Under the pieces are notes generated by a model. That model saw only the letters and a program-made list of their open reading frames with translations. It ran no database searches and was not told the origin of the DNA. The position numbers were made by a program, and so were the translations under genes. Of a DNA stretch of 64,000 nt, positions 34,416 through 42,887 are shown piece by piece (within the stretch, counting starts at the first letter, position 1; every line of letters begins with the position of its first letter). The stretch comes from Aliiroseovarius subalbicans (lineage in GTDB: Bacteria; Pseudomonadota; Alphaproteobacteria; Rhodobacterales; Rhodobacteraceae): positions 496,001 through 560,000 of the forward strand of contig NZ_JALBYQ010000001.1 of the NCBI RefSeq assembly GCF_022678625.1, in the 5' to 3' direction.

Positions 34416-36644
34416 GTGGTGGCACGAGGTGCAACACGTAAGTCAACCTGGGAGCGGCTGATACGCCTGCGCAGATTGCGCAAGGCGCAAACATGGGCGA
34501 GCTTCGGCCTGGTCACCCTTGGCCCCATTCTGGCGCTTGTCACCTTCCTCATTTTTGGTCCGCTAGATCAGGGTGCGCAAAGCACGGCACTGAGGCTGAT
34601 TCTTCTGGCCGACATCGTTTATGTGCTCGTCGTCGCCACCATGGTCCTGTCTGGCGTGGCCCGCATGATCGCGGCGCGGCGGCGTAAATCGGCAGGCTCG
34701 CGGTTGCACCTGCGTCTGACCGGGGTGTTTGCGCTTCTGGCGCTGATCCCCACCGTGCTTGTCGCCGTCTTCGCGGTGCTGACGGTGAACGTGGGCCTTG
34801 AGGGCTGGTTTTCCGAGCGGGTGAGCGGCGTGGTCGGCAATTCCCTTGCCGCCGCGCAGGCCTATGAAAAAGAACACCGCGACGGGCTGCAACAGGATGC
34901 TCAGGCGCTGGCCAATTTCCTGAACCTCTCGCGTCAGGGCAGCCGCATTCTGCCTGATAACGCGCTGCGTCCACTGCTTGCCCAGGGTCAGACACGGATT
35001 CAAAGGGGGTTGCGTGAGGCGTACATTGTCAATTCCGATGGCGACATCCGGGTACGCGGCGACCGGTCGTACCTGTTCGATTTCGAACCTCCTTCGGCGG
35101 CCGATCTGGCCCGTGCGTTGGAGGGTGAAGTCGTCATCATCGAAGATTGGGACCTCAACGAATTTCGCGCGTTGGTGCATCTCGAAGCGTTCTCGGACCA
35201 CTTACTGTATATCTCGCGCGATGTGGACGGCGAGATCCTGAACCTTCTGGATGAAACCCAGGAAACCGTTGAATTCTATAACCAATTGGAGAGCCAGCGC
35301 GGCACGCTCCTGTTCGAATTCGGCCTGATTTATGTCGGGTTTGCGGTGATCCTGATCATCGGGGCGATCTGGGTGGGCATGTGGTTCGCCGAACGATTGT
35401 CCACGCCCGTGGGGCGCTTGGCCGCCGCCGCGCAGCGGGTCGGTGCGGGCGATCTTGACGCGCGGGTGATCGAGGATGACGGCGACGACGAGATCACTGA
35501 TCTGGGGCGTCTGTTCAACCAGATGACCAGTCAGCTGAAGGGCCAACGAGACCGCCTTTTGGACAACACCCAGCAGATCGAACGCCGCCGCCGCCTGTTT
35601 GACAGCGTCCTTGGTTCTGTCACGGCGGGGGTGATGGGTCTGGACAATGAAGGGCGCGTAACTTTCCTGAACCGGGCCGCAATGCGGCTGTTGGATGTCG
35701 AAGAGGCCGCGGTGCTGGACCACGACTTGGCGCTTCTGGTGCCCGAATTTGCGCCGGTGTTGGATGTTCTGGCCACTGGCAAGCGGGAAACCACCCAGCA
35801 AGAGCTCCGCTTGACCCGGCAGGGCAAGCAGGAAAGCCTTCTGGTGCGCATGGCCACCCGGCGCAGAGACGACGGCAACCTTGAAGGCTATGTGGTCGCC
35901 TTTGACGACGTGACTGACCTGGTTTCGGCGCAGCGCATGGCCGCCTGGGGTGACGTCGCACGCCGCATTGCGCATGAGATCAAGAACCCGCTGACGCCCA
36001 TTCAGCTGTCCGCCGAACGCATCAAGCGCAAGTTCCGCAAGGTCGAGGGCATCGATACCGAGGCGCTGGATCAATACACCGACGTGATCGTGCGCCAGAC
36101 CGGCGATTTGCGCCGTATCGTGGACGAGTTTTCCAAGTTTGCCCGGATGCCGGAGCCCGAGCGACGTGAAGTCGACCTGGTGAAACTGGTCACCGACGCG
36201 GTCGTGTTGCAACGAGCCGGGCAGGAGGGGGTGACCATTGTCGACGACTTGCCAGACGGGCCTTTGCTGGCCGAGCTGGACGCGACAATGATCGGTCAGG
36301 CACTTACCAACCTGATCAAGAACGCAGGCGAAGCCACGGAAAGCCTTGAGAAAATCGGCGCACCGGATGGATATGCGCCCGAGGTGAGGATCACGATGGA
36401 GGTCCAGATGGACGAGGCGTGCATCACTATTTCCGACAATGGAATCGGCCTGCCGGAAGATCGCGCGCGGTTGTTTGAGCCCTATGTGACAACCCGCGCA
36501 GAGGGCACCGGGCTGGGCCTGCCCATTGTGAAGAAGATCATTGAAGAACACGGCGGCAGCCTTGCGCTGACCGACGCGCCCGAGTTTGCGCCAGACGCGC
36601 ATCGGGGCGCAATGGCCGAGATCCGGCTGCCTTTGGAGGACTGA
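34416..36644 (+). CDS. ntrY: Nitrogen-related sensor kinase NtrY
   Basis: A 742-residue membrane kinase: helices near residues 30-50, 60-80 and 105-125, a long extracytoplasmic sensor segment (~130-300), another helix (~302-325), a HAMP domain, a PAS domain (~395-500) and a kinase core with RRIAHEIKNPL (His520), NLIKNAGEA, DNGIGLP and GTGLGLP. It starts with GTG at 34416; the upstream GATGGGG may serve as ribosome-binding site. It pairs with NtrX, which follows after 36 bp, and signals envelope, redox or nitrogen conditions. Confidence 0.93.
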   Translation: MVARGATRKSTWERLIRLRRLRKAQTWASFGLVTLGPILALVTFLIFGPLDQGAQSTALRLILLADIVYVLVVATMVLSGVARMIAARRRKSAGSRLHLRLTGVFALLALIPTVLVAVFAVLTVNVGLEGWFSERVSGVVGNSLAAAQAYEKEHRDGLQQDAQALANFLNLSRQGSRILPDNALRPLLAQGQTRIQRGLREAYIVNSDGDIRVRGDRSYLFDFEPPSAADLARALEGEVVIIEDWDLNEFRALVHLEAFSDHLLYISRDVDGEILNLLDETQETVEFYNQLESQRGTLLFEFGLIYVGFAVILIIGAIWVGMWFAERLSTPVGRLAAAAQRVGAGDLDARVIEDDGDDEITDLGRLFNQMTSQLKGQRDRLLDNTQQIERRRRLFDSVLGSVTAGVMGLDNEGRVTFLNRAAMRLLDVEEAAVLDHDLALLVPEFAPVLDVLATGKRETTQQELRLTRQGKQESLLVRMATRRRDDGNLEGYVVAFDDVTDLVSAQRMAAWGDVARRIAHEIKNPLTPIQLSAERIKRKFRKVEGIDTEALDQYTDVIVRQTGDLRRIVDEFSKFARMPEPERREVDLVKLVTDAVVLQRAGQEGVTIVDDLPDGPLLAELDATMIGQALTNLIKNAGEATESLEKIGAPDGYAPEVRITMEVQMDEACITISDNGIGLPEDRARLFEPYVTTRAEGTGLGLPIVKKIIEEHGGSLALTDAPEFAPDAHRGAMAEIRLPLED

Positions 36645-36680
36645 GTATGATGACAAGATTTCGAGTGGGGAACCCTGACA

Positions 36681-38096
36681 ATGAGTGACATCCTGATCGT
36701 AGATGATGAGCGCGATATTCGAGAGCTGATCTCGGACATCCTGGAGGACGAAGGCTTTACCACCCGACTTGCGGGCACCTCGGACGAGGCAGTGGCAGCG
36801 GTGAAGGCCGAACTGCCCGCGTTGATGATTCTGGACATCTGGCTGAAAGACTCGGCGATGGACGGGATCGACATCCTGAAGATGGTGAAGCGTGAACATC
36901 CCGAGGTGCCTGTTGTCATCATCTCGGGTCATGGCAACATTGAAATCGCGGTAGCTGCGATCAAGCAGGGCGCCTATGACTTCATCGAGAAACCGTTCAA
37001 CATCGACCAGTTGATGGTTGTGATCACACGCGCGATGGAGACCAGCCGGTTGCGTCGAGAAAACGTTGAGTTGAAGCGACGTGATGTCAGTTCCGCCGAG
37101 ATGATTGGATCAAGTGCGGCCTTCAAGGCTTTGAAAGCACAGCTGGAAAAAGTCACAAAGTCCAACGGTCGCGTGCTTCTCAGCGGGGCGGCCGGGGCCG
37201 GGAAGGAAGTTGCCGCGCGCTTCATTCACGCCAATTCCGACCGTGCCAATGCGCCTTTCGTCAGCGTCAATTCTGCCTCGATCGAGCCGGAACGCATGGA
37301 AGAAGTGCTGTTCGGCCGTGAATCCGCCGAGCGCGGTATCGATCCGGGGCTCTTGGAAGAAGCCAACGGTGGGGTGCTGTTCTTTGACGAAGTCGCCGAC
37401 ATGCCCCTGGGCACCCAATCCAAGATCCTACGCGTGCTGGTCGACCAGAAATTCCAACGCGTCGGCGGGTCTGAAAAGGTCAGCGTCGACATCCGCGTTA
37501 TTACAAGTACAAACAAAGACTTGCAGAGCGAAATTGATGAAGGGCGGTTCCGTGAAGAGCTGTTTCACCGGCTGAACGTGGTGCCAATTCTCGTGCCGGC
37601 CTTGACCGACCGACGCGAGGACATCCCGGAACTGACGGCGCATTTCATCGACGCGTTCAACAAGGCGCAGGGCCTGCCTCTGCGTGATCTGTCCGAAGAG
37701 GCGGCGGCGATGATGCAGACTATGCCTTGGCCCGGCAACGTGCGTCAGCTGAAGAACGTGATCGAGCGGGTGCTGATCCTGGGCGACGGGACCGGACCGA
37801 TTTCGGCGGGAGAACTGCCCAGCGCGGACCCGGTGAGCGAGGCCGAAGACGGGCAGGGCGTGGTCCTGTCGGGCGCGCTGGCGATGTTGCCCCTGCGCGA
37901 GGCGCGTGAGGCGTTTGAACGCGAATACCTGCTGACCCAGATCAACCGGTTCGGCGGCAACATCAGCCGCACCGCGAATTTCGTCGGCATGGAGCGCAGC
38001 GCGCTGCACCGCAAGCTGAAAAGCCTGGGTGTCGTGACGTCGAACAAAGCAGGGGCGCGGGTCGCCCATGTGGCGGAAGACGGCGCAGAGGATTGA
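36681..38096 (+). CDS. ntrX: Response regulator NtrX (lacks GAFTGA)
   Basis: A 471-residue regulator: receiver (Asp52 in ILDIWLKDS), AAA+ domain with variant Walker A GAAGAGKE (169-176) and Walker B GVLFFDE (231-237), and a C-terminal Fis-type HTH (NISRTANFVGMERSALHRKLKSLG). The stretch LFGRESAERGIDPGLLEEANGG runs directly into Walker B where ELFGHEKGAFTGA would normally be. GAFTGA is missing, so sigma-54 activation is not expected. It pairs with NtrY. Confidence 0.94.
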   Translation: MSDILIVDDERDIRELISDILEDEGFTTRLAGTSDEAVAAVKAELPALMILDIWLKDSAMDGIDILKMVKREHPEVPVVIISGHGNIEIAVAAIKQGAYDFIEKPFNIDQLMVVITRAMETSRLRRENVELKRRDVSSAEMIGSSAAFKALKAQLEKVTKSNGRVLLSGAAGAGKEVAARFIHANSDRANAPFVSVNSASIEPERMEEVLFGRESAERGIDPGLLEEANGGVLFFDEVADMPLGTQSKILRVLVDQKFQRVGGSEKVSVDIRVITSTNKDLQSEIDEGRFREELFHRLNVVPILVPALTDRREDIPELTAHFIDAFNKAQGLPLRDLSEEAAAMMQTMPWPGNVRQLKNVIERVLILGDGTGPISAGELPSADPVSEAEDGQGVVLSGALAMLPLREAREAFEREYLLTQINRFGGNISRTANFVGMERSALHRKLKSLGVVTSNKAGARVAHVAEDGAED

Positions 38097-38159
38097 CGCC
38101 CGCGACGGGCTCTGCCATGCCTTTGGTCGGTCTTTGAAAGGCTTTGAAAGGGCTTTGCG

Positions 38160-39536
38160 ATGAAGGTCATCATCTGCGGCGCAGGTCAGGTTGGCTGGCA
38201 GATTGCGCGTCACCTGTCGGGCGAAAAGAACGACGTGACGGTCGTCGACAACAACCCCGAACTGGTGCACCGCGCCACTGACACGCTGGACGTGCAGGGG
38301 ATCGCGGGCTTTGCCTCTTACCCTGACATTCTGGAGCGCGCGGGCGCCCCGGATGCAGACATGATCATCGCCGCGACCCATTCGGACGAGGTGAACATGG
38401 TCACCTGCCAGGTCGCGCATTCGGTTTTTGCCGTGCCGCGCAAGATCGCGCGGCTGCGCTCGCAAAGCTACCTCGATGCGATTGTGGCGGATTTGTATCG
38501 GCAAGATCACCTGCCGATCGACGTGGTGATCAGCCCCGAACGCGAAGTGGCCGAGGCCGCGTTGCGTCGCCTGTCGGCGCCGTCTGCCTTTGACACCGAA
38601 AGCTTTCTGGATGGCCGCGCGCAGCTTTTGGGCATTCAGCTGGACGAGGATTGCCCGGTGGTCAACACGCCGTTGCGCCAGCTGACCGACCTGTTTTCCA
38701 CCCTGCGCACAATCGTTGTCGGCGTGCGTCGTGATGGCACGCTATTCGCCCCCGAAGCGGGCGATCAGCTGTTTGCCGGCGATCAGGTCTATGTTTTCGC
38801 GGTGTCCGAGGACGTGGACCGCACGCTGGAGATTTTCGGCAAGTCGGTGAAGCGGCAGGAACGTGTGGTCATCCTTGGTGGCGGCAACGTTGGCCTTGCG
38901 GTGGCCGAGGCGCTGGAAAAGCGCACCGACCGCATTCGTGCCAAGGTGGTCGAGCTGAACCGTGCGGTGGCCGAAACCGCCGCCGACCAGTTGGAGCGCA
39001 CCGTGGTTCTGCATGGGGACGGCATGAACATCGACCTTCTGAAAGAGGCGGGTGTGTCCAAGGCCGACGCGATCCTGGCAGTGACGGATGACGACAAGGT
39101 AAACCTGCTGGCTTCAGTCCGAGCCAAGGCCGCGGGCTGCCCAATGTCGATCTGCCTGGTGAATGACCCGTCGCTGGTCAGCCTGATGGGCCCGCTGGAC
39201 GTCGACGCCTATATCAACCCACGCACCACCACGGTCAGCTCGATCCTGCGCCATATCCGACATGGCAAGGTCCGCGGCGTCTATTCCATCGGCGATGCCG
39301 AGGCCGAGGTGATCGAAGCTCAGGTGCTGTCGACCTCGCCGATTGCCGGCCAGGCGATCCGGGATATCGACTTTCCCGAAGGCGTGCTGGTCGGCGCGGT
39401 GATGAAAGGGCAGGAGGTCCTGCGCCCGACCGGCGCCACACGGATCGACGAAGGCGACGTGATCGCGTTGTTCTGCATGGCGTCCGACGTGCCCGAGGTT
39501 GAGCGCCTGTTGCAGGTCACGATCGACTTCTTCTGA
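38160..39536 (+). CDS. trkA: Trk potassium uptake regulatory subunit TrkA
   Basis: A 458-residue cytoplasmic protein with two RCK (TrkA-N) NAD-binding halves. The first begins MKVIICGAGQVGWQIA, the second RVVILGGGNVGLAVAEAL near residue 233, each followed by a TrkA-C domain. It gates the TrkH channel by NAD(H)/ATP. Its TGA stop and the trkH ATG share a base (TGATG). Confidence 0.96.
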   Translation: MKVIICGAGQVGWQIARHLSGEKNDVTVVDNNPELVHRATDTLDVQGIAGFASYPDILERAGAPDADMIIAATHSDEVNMVTCQVAHSVFAVPRKIARLRSQSYLDAIVADLYRQDHLPIDVVISPEREVAEAALRRLSAPSAFDTESFLDGRAQLLGIQLDEDCPVVNTPLRQLTDLFSTLRTIVVGVRRDGTLFAPEAGDQLFAGDQVYVFAVSEDVDRTLEIFGKSVKRQERVVILGGGNVGLAVAEALEKRTDRIRAKVVELNRAVAETAADQLERTVVLHGDGMNIDLLKEAGVSKADAILAVTDDDKVNLLASVRAKAAGCPMSICLVNDPSLVSLMGPLDVDAYINPRTTTVSSILRHIRHGKVRGVYSIGDAEAEVIEAQVLSTSPIAGQAIRDIDFPEGVLVGAVMKGQEVLRPTGATRIDEGDVIALFCMASDVPEVERLLQVTIDFF

Positions 39537-41056
39537 TGTGGGAGCGGATCGGCAGACTTCCGCTTTTGGTGATCCTGATGGGGATCGGGGCGCTGGCGAT
39601 GCTGATCCCGGCGCTGCATGCGCGGGTGACGTCCGATTTCCATGTCGCGCGGGTGTTTTTTTATGGCGCGCTGCTGTTCGGATTCCTGACTTCGTTTCTG
39701 GCGATTGCGATGGCGGGGCGACAACGGGTAAATCACCCGCGCCGCCACTTGCAGGCGCTGCTGGGTCTGTTCGTTCTGTTGCCAATCATGCTTGCCGCTC
39801 CTTTCCACCAGGCGGTGGGAAACACCACCTTTCTGAACGCCTATGTCGAGATGGTATCGAGCCTGACCACCACCGGCGCGACCCTGTTTGAAGACCCCGG
39901 ACGTCTGCCAGACAGCGTGCATTTATGGCGTGCCTTGGTGGGCTGGATGGGCGGGTTGTTCATCTGGGTCGGCGCGGTGGCGATTCTGGCGCCGATGGCC
40001 TTGGGTGGGTTTGAGGTGCGCGCGCGGCGCAATTGGGCCTCGGGTGAGAGCCATAGTCAGATTGACCAGGTGGCGGATCTGAGCCAACGCATCCGCACCT
40101 TCGGTGCGCAGCTGTTTCCGATTTACACCGGGCTGACATTGACCCTGTGGATCGGGTTGATCCTGGCCGGGGATTCCGCCTTCGTCGCCTTCTGCCATGC
40201 GCTGTCCACCCTGGCGACCAGCGGTATCACACCGCTGGACGGGTCTGTCGGTAGCGGCGGCGCGGGTTTTCTGGGCGAAGCGCTGATCGCGATCTTTCTG
40301 ATTTTCGCAGTGTCGCGCCTGACGTTCACCAGTGACGGGATCAACACCGACGTGGCGATTTTGCGGCGTGACCCTGAAATCCGGTTGGCCGCCGTTCTGG
40401 TCACCGCTGTGCCGCTGTTTTTGTTCCTGCGGCACTGGCTCGGCGCCTATGAGGTCGAGGAAGAGATGAACCTTCTGGCCGGTCTGGGTGCGCTGTGGGG
40501 TTCAGCCTTCACGGTGATGAGTTTCCTGACCACCGCCGGGTTCGAAAGCGAGGCCTGGGCCTCCAGTCGCAACTGGTCCGGCTTGCAGACGCCGGGGCTT
40601 ATCCTGATGGGGCTGGCGCTGGTTGGTGGTGGGGTTGCGACCACGGCGGGGGGCGCAAAACTGTTGCGCGTCTATGCGCTCTATAAACACGGGATGCGCG
40701 AAATGGACAAGCTTGTGCATCCGTCGTCTGTGGGCGGCGCCGGGGGCGAGGCCCGCCACCTGCGTGGGCGCGGCGCCTATATGGCCTGGGTGTTTTTCAT
40801 GCTGATGTCGATGTCCGTGGCCCTTGTCATGGTTCTGTTTGCCCTGACCGGCGAGGGGTTCGACGATGCGATGGTGCTGACGGTTGCAGCGCTGACCACC
40901 ACCGGGCCTTTGGCCGGTGTCGCGGCGGTCGAGCCCGTGATCTACGGCAATTTGTCGGACTTCGCCAAGCTGGTGTTGGCCGGCGCGATGGTGCTGGGCC
41001 GGTTGGAAACCCTGGCCATCATCGCGCTGCTGAACCCAGACACCTGGAAACGCTGA
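39536..41056 (+). CDS. trkH: Trk potassium uptake membrane subunit TrkH
   Basis: A 506-residue polytopic membrane protein with the four pore (selectivity) loops of TrkH/KtrB: SSLTTTGATLFE, STLATSGITPL, SFLTTAGFES and AALTTTGPLAG. It takes up K+ together with TrkA, with which it overlaps by one base. It has no visible terminator before hfq, so readthrough into hfq is possible. Confidence 0.95.
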   Translation: MWERIGRLPLLVILMGIGALAMLIPALHARVTSDFHVARVFFYGALLFGFLTSFLAIAMAGRQRVNHPRRHLQALLGLFVLLPIMLAAPFHQAVGNTTFLNAYVEMVSSLTTTGATLFEDPGRLPDSVHLWRALVGWMGGLFIWVGAVAILAPMALGGFEVRARRNWASGESHSQIDQVADLSQRIRTFGAQLFPIYTGLTLTLWIGLILAGDSAFVAFCHALSTLATSGITPLDGSVGSGGAGFLGEALIAIFLIFAVSRLTFTSDGINTDVAILRRDPEIRLAAVLVTAVPLFLFLRHWLGAYEVEEEMNLLAGLGALWGSAFTVMSFLTTAGFESEAWASSRNWSGLQTPGLILMGLALVGGGVATTAGGAKLLRVYALYKHGMREMDKLVHPSSVGGAGGEARHLRGRGAYMAWVFFMLMSMSVALVMVLFALTGEGFDDAMVLTVAALTTTGPLAGVAAVEPVIYGNLSDFAKLVLAGAMVLGRLETLAIIALLNPDTWKR

Positions 41057-41146
41057 CGGGCGCCGCTGACCTAGGGGAAAGCGTTTCGCATTTTGGGGCT
41101 GGAATCTGGCGCAAAGCCGTTTCATACTCGCCTGTAATGGAACGAC

Positions 41147-41164
41147 CTGCCGGGGGCCCGGCAG
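41147..41164 (+). promoter_or_regulatory. GC hairpin in the hfq leader
   Basis: CTGCCGGG (41147-41154) is complementary to CCCGGCAG (41157-41164). The stem folds with a small loop 25 bp before the hfq ATG and upstream of the AAAAAGGA ribosome-binding site. There is no T run, so it is not a standard terminator. Confidence 0.45.
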
Positions 41165-41189
41165 CACGATAGAAAAAAGGAAATAAGCG

Positions 41190-41426
41190 ATGGCTGCCGA
41201 CAAAGCAAACCTGCAGGATGCCTTTCTTAACCATGTTCGCAAGACCAAGGTACCGGTGACAATTTTTCTGATCAACGGGGTAAAATTGCAGGGCGTGATT
41301 TCATGGTTCGACAATTTTTGCGTGCTGCTCAAGCGCGACGGACAATCGCAGCTTGTCTACAAACACGCGATCTCGACGATCATGCCGACCCAGCCGATTA
41401 ACCTTTATGACGGCGACGACAGCTGA
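41190..41426 (+). CDS. hfq: RNA chaperone Hfq
   Basis: A 78-residue Sm-like RNA chaperone that forms a hexamer and mediates small-RNA regulation. The Sm1 motif ([27 protein letters not shown]) and Sm2 motif ([11 protein letters not shown]) are intact. The ATG has an AAAAAGGA box. Its TGA stop is overlapped by the CTG at which the hflX frame probably starts (CTGA). Confidence 0.98.
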   Translation: MAADKANLQDAFLNHVRKTKVPVTIFLINGVKLQGVISWFDNFCVLLKRDGQSQLVYKHAISTIMPTQPINLYDGDDS

Positions 41427-42721
41427 CCGATCCGACTTCAACCGAAGAGCTGGCGACCCGCGCCTGGGTCGTTCATCCAGAGCTGACCTCTGACGCCCAT
41501 CGCCGCACAGCCGTGTCGGCGCTGGCCGAAGGCGTGGCGTTGGCCGATGCCCTTCCGGGGTTGGAGGTTGTGGGGCATGAGGTGGTGCGGCTGAAAAAGC
41601 CGCATCCCGGCCACCTGTTCGGCACCGGCAAGATTGAAGAAATCCGCCAACGCCTGAAGGCCGCCGAGGTCGACCTGGTGCTGATCGACGGCCCGGTGTC
41701 TCCGGTGCAGCAGCGCAATCTGGAAAAAGACTGGGGGGTTAAAATTCTCGACCGGACCGGTCTGATCCTGGAAATCTTCTCGGACCGCGCGCGCACCCGT
41801 GAAGGGGTGTTGCAGGTCGAAATGGCCGCCTTGTCCTATCAGCGCACGCGTTTGGTGCGGGCCTGGACCCACCTGGAACGCCAGCGCGGCGGATTGGGTT
41901 TTGTCGGCGGCCCCGGCGAAACTCAGATCGAGGCCGACCGGCGCGCGATTGACGACCAGCTGGTCCGCATCCGCCGCCAGTTGGAAAAGGTTGTGAAAAC
42001 CCGCGAATTGCACCGCGCCGCGCGCGCCAAGGTGCCGTTCCCGATCGTGGCCCTTGTGGGCTATACCAACGCCGGAAAATCGACCCTGTTCAACCGGGTG
42101 ACCGGAGCCAAGGTGATGGCCAAGGACATGCTGTTTGCCACGCTGGACCCGACCATGCGCTCGATCGAGTTGCCAAACCCCAGCGGCGGCGCGGGGCGCA
42201 AGGTGATTTTGTCCGACACCGTGGGGTTCATCAGCGATCTGCCCACGCAGCTGGTCGCCGCCTTCCGTGCGACGTTGGAGGAGGTTCTGGCCGCAGATCT
42301 GATCCTGCATGTGCGCGACATCAGCCATGATGAAACCGACGAACAGGCCCGCGACGTGGAAACCATCCTGTCCGACCTGGGCGTGAACGAAGATACGCCA
42401 CGTCTTGAGGTGTGGAACAAGCTGGACCTGCTGGACGAAGGCGACCATGACGCCCGGGTGACCGAAGCAGGCCGAACGGACGACATCATCGCGATCTCGG
42501 CGCTGACCGGCGAAGGGCTGGATGATCTGTTCGACGCGGTTGAGCAGAAACTGGGCCAGCCGCGCACCACCGAGGTTCTGCATCTGGGCTTTGCCGATGG
42601 GCGCCAGCGCGCCTGGCTTTTCCAGGAAGGCATCGTGGATGATGAGGCACAGGGTGAAGAGGGCTGGGACCTTACCGTCACCTGGACCGCGCGTCAGGCT
42701 GCGGAATACGCCGCCCTGTAG
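41423..42721 (+). CDS. hflX: GTPase HflX, apparently starting at CTG
   Basis: A 432-residue ribosome-splitting GTPase. The HflX N-terminal domain ([24 protein letters not shown]..., [20 protein letters not shown]) is followed by a GTPase domain with [22 protein letters not shown] and NKLDLL. The only ATG/GTG/TTG start in this frame that is free of stops is GTG at 41513, but conserved-looking coding sequence ([11 protein letters not shown]) continues upstream to a stop at 41408-41410. The only start-like codon in the right place is CTG at 41423, overlapping the hfq stop as CTGA. No clear Shine-Dalgarno precedes it, so reinitiation after hfq is likely. The CTG start is inference. Confidence 0.85.
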   Translation: MTDPTSTEELATRAWVVHPELTSDAHRRTAVSALAEGVALADALPGLEVVGHEVVRLKKPHPGHLFGTGKIEEIRQRLKAAEVDLVLIDGPVSPVQQRNLEKDWGVKILDRTGLILEIFSDRARTREGVLQVEMAALSYQRTRLVRAWTHLERQRGGLGFVGGPGETQIEADRRAIDDQLVRIRRQLEKVVKTRELHRAARAKVPFPIVALVGYTNAGKSTLFNRVTGAKVMAKDMLFATLDPTMRSIELPNPSGGAGRKVILSDTVGFISDLPTQLVAAFRATLEEVLAADLILHVRDISHDETDEQARDVETILSDLGVNEDTPRLEVWNKLDLLDEGDHDARVTEAGRTDDIIAISALTGEGLDDLFDAVEQKLGQPRTTEVLHLGFADGRQRAWLFQEGIVDDEAQGEEGWDLTVTWTARQAAEYAAL

Positions 42722-42810
42722 GTGCATCAGGGTGGAAACCACAATCCGAGTGCGGCGCGGCCTACCTCCCGTAAGGGATGGGACACCCCTCCTTTCGGAC
42801 GATCTTTAGG

Positions 42811-42835
42811 CTAGGGCGCTGCGCGCTCTTTCTTG
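42811..42835 (+). terminator. Probable terminator of hflX transcript
   Basis: AGGGCGC (42813-42819) / GCGCTCT (42823-42829), one G-T pair, 3-nt loop, followed by TTCTT. It lies about 90 bp after the hflX stop. Confidence 0.5.
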
Positions 42836-42887
42836 CTGGTTCCAAGCAAGCAGGGAAGGGGAGACCCCCCGGGTATCTTCGCGTGTG

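Noticed and set aside
35202-36932. 576-codon open frame on the minus strand opposite ntrY
   Set aside because: Same reason: shadow of a conserved kinase gene, no domain and skewed composition.
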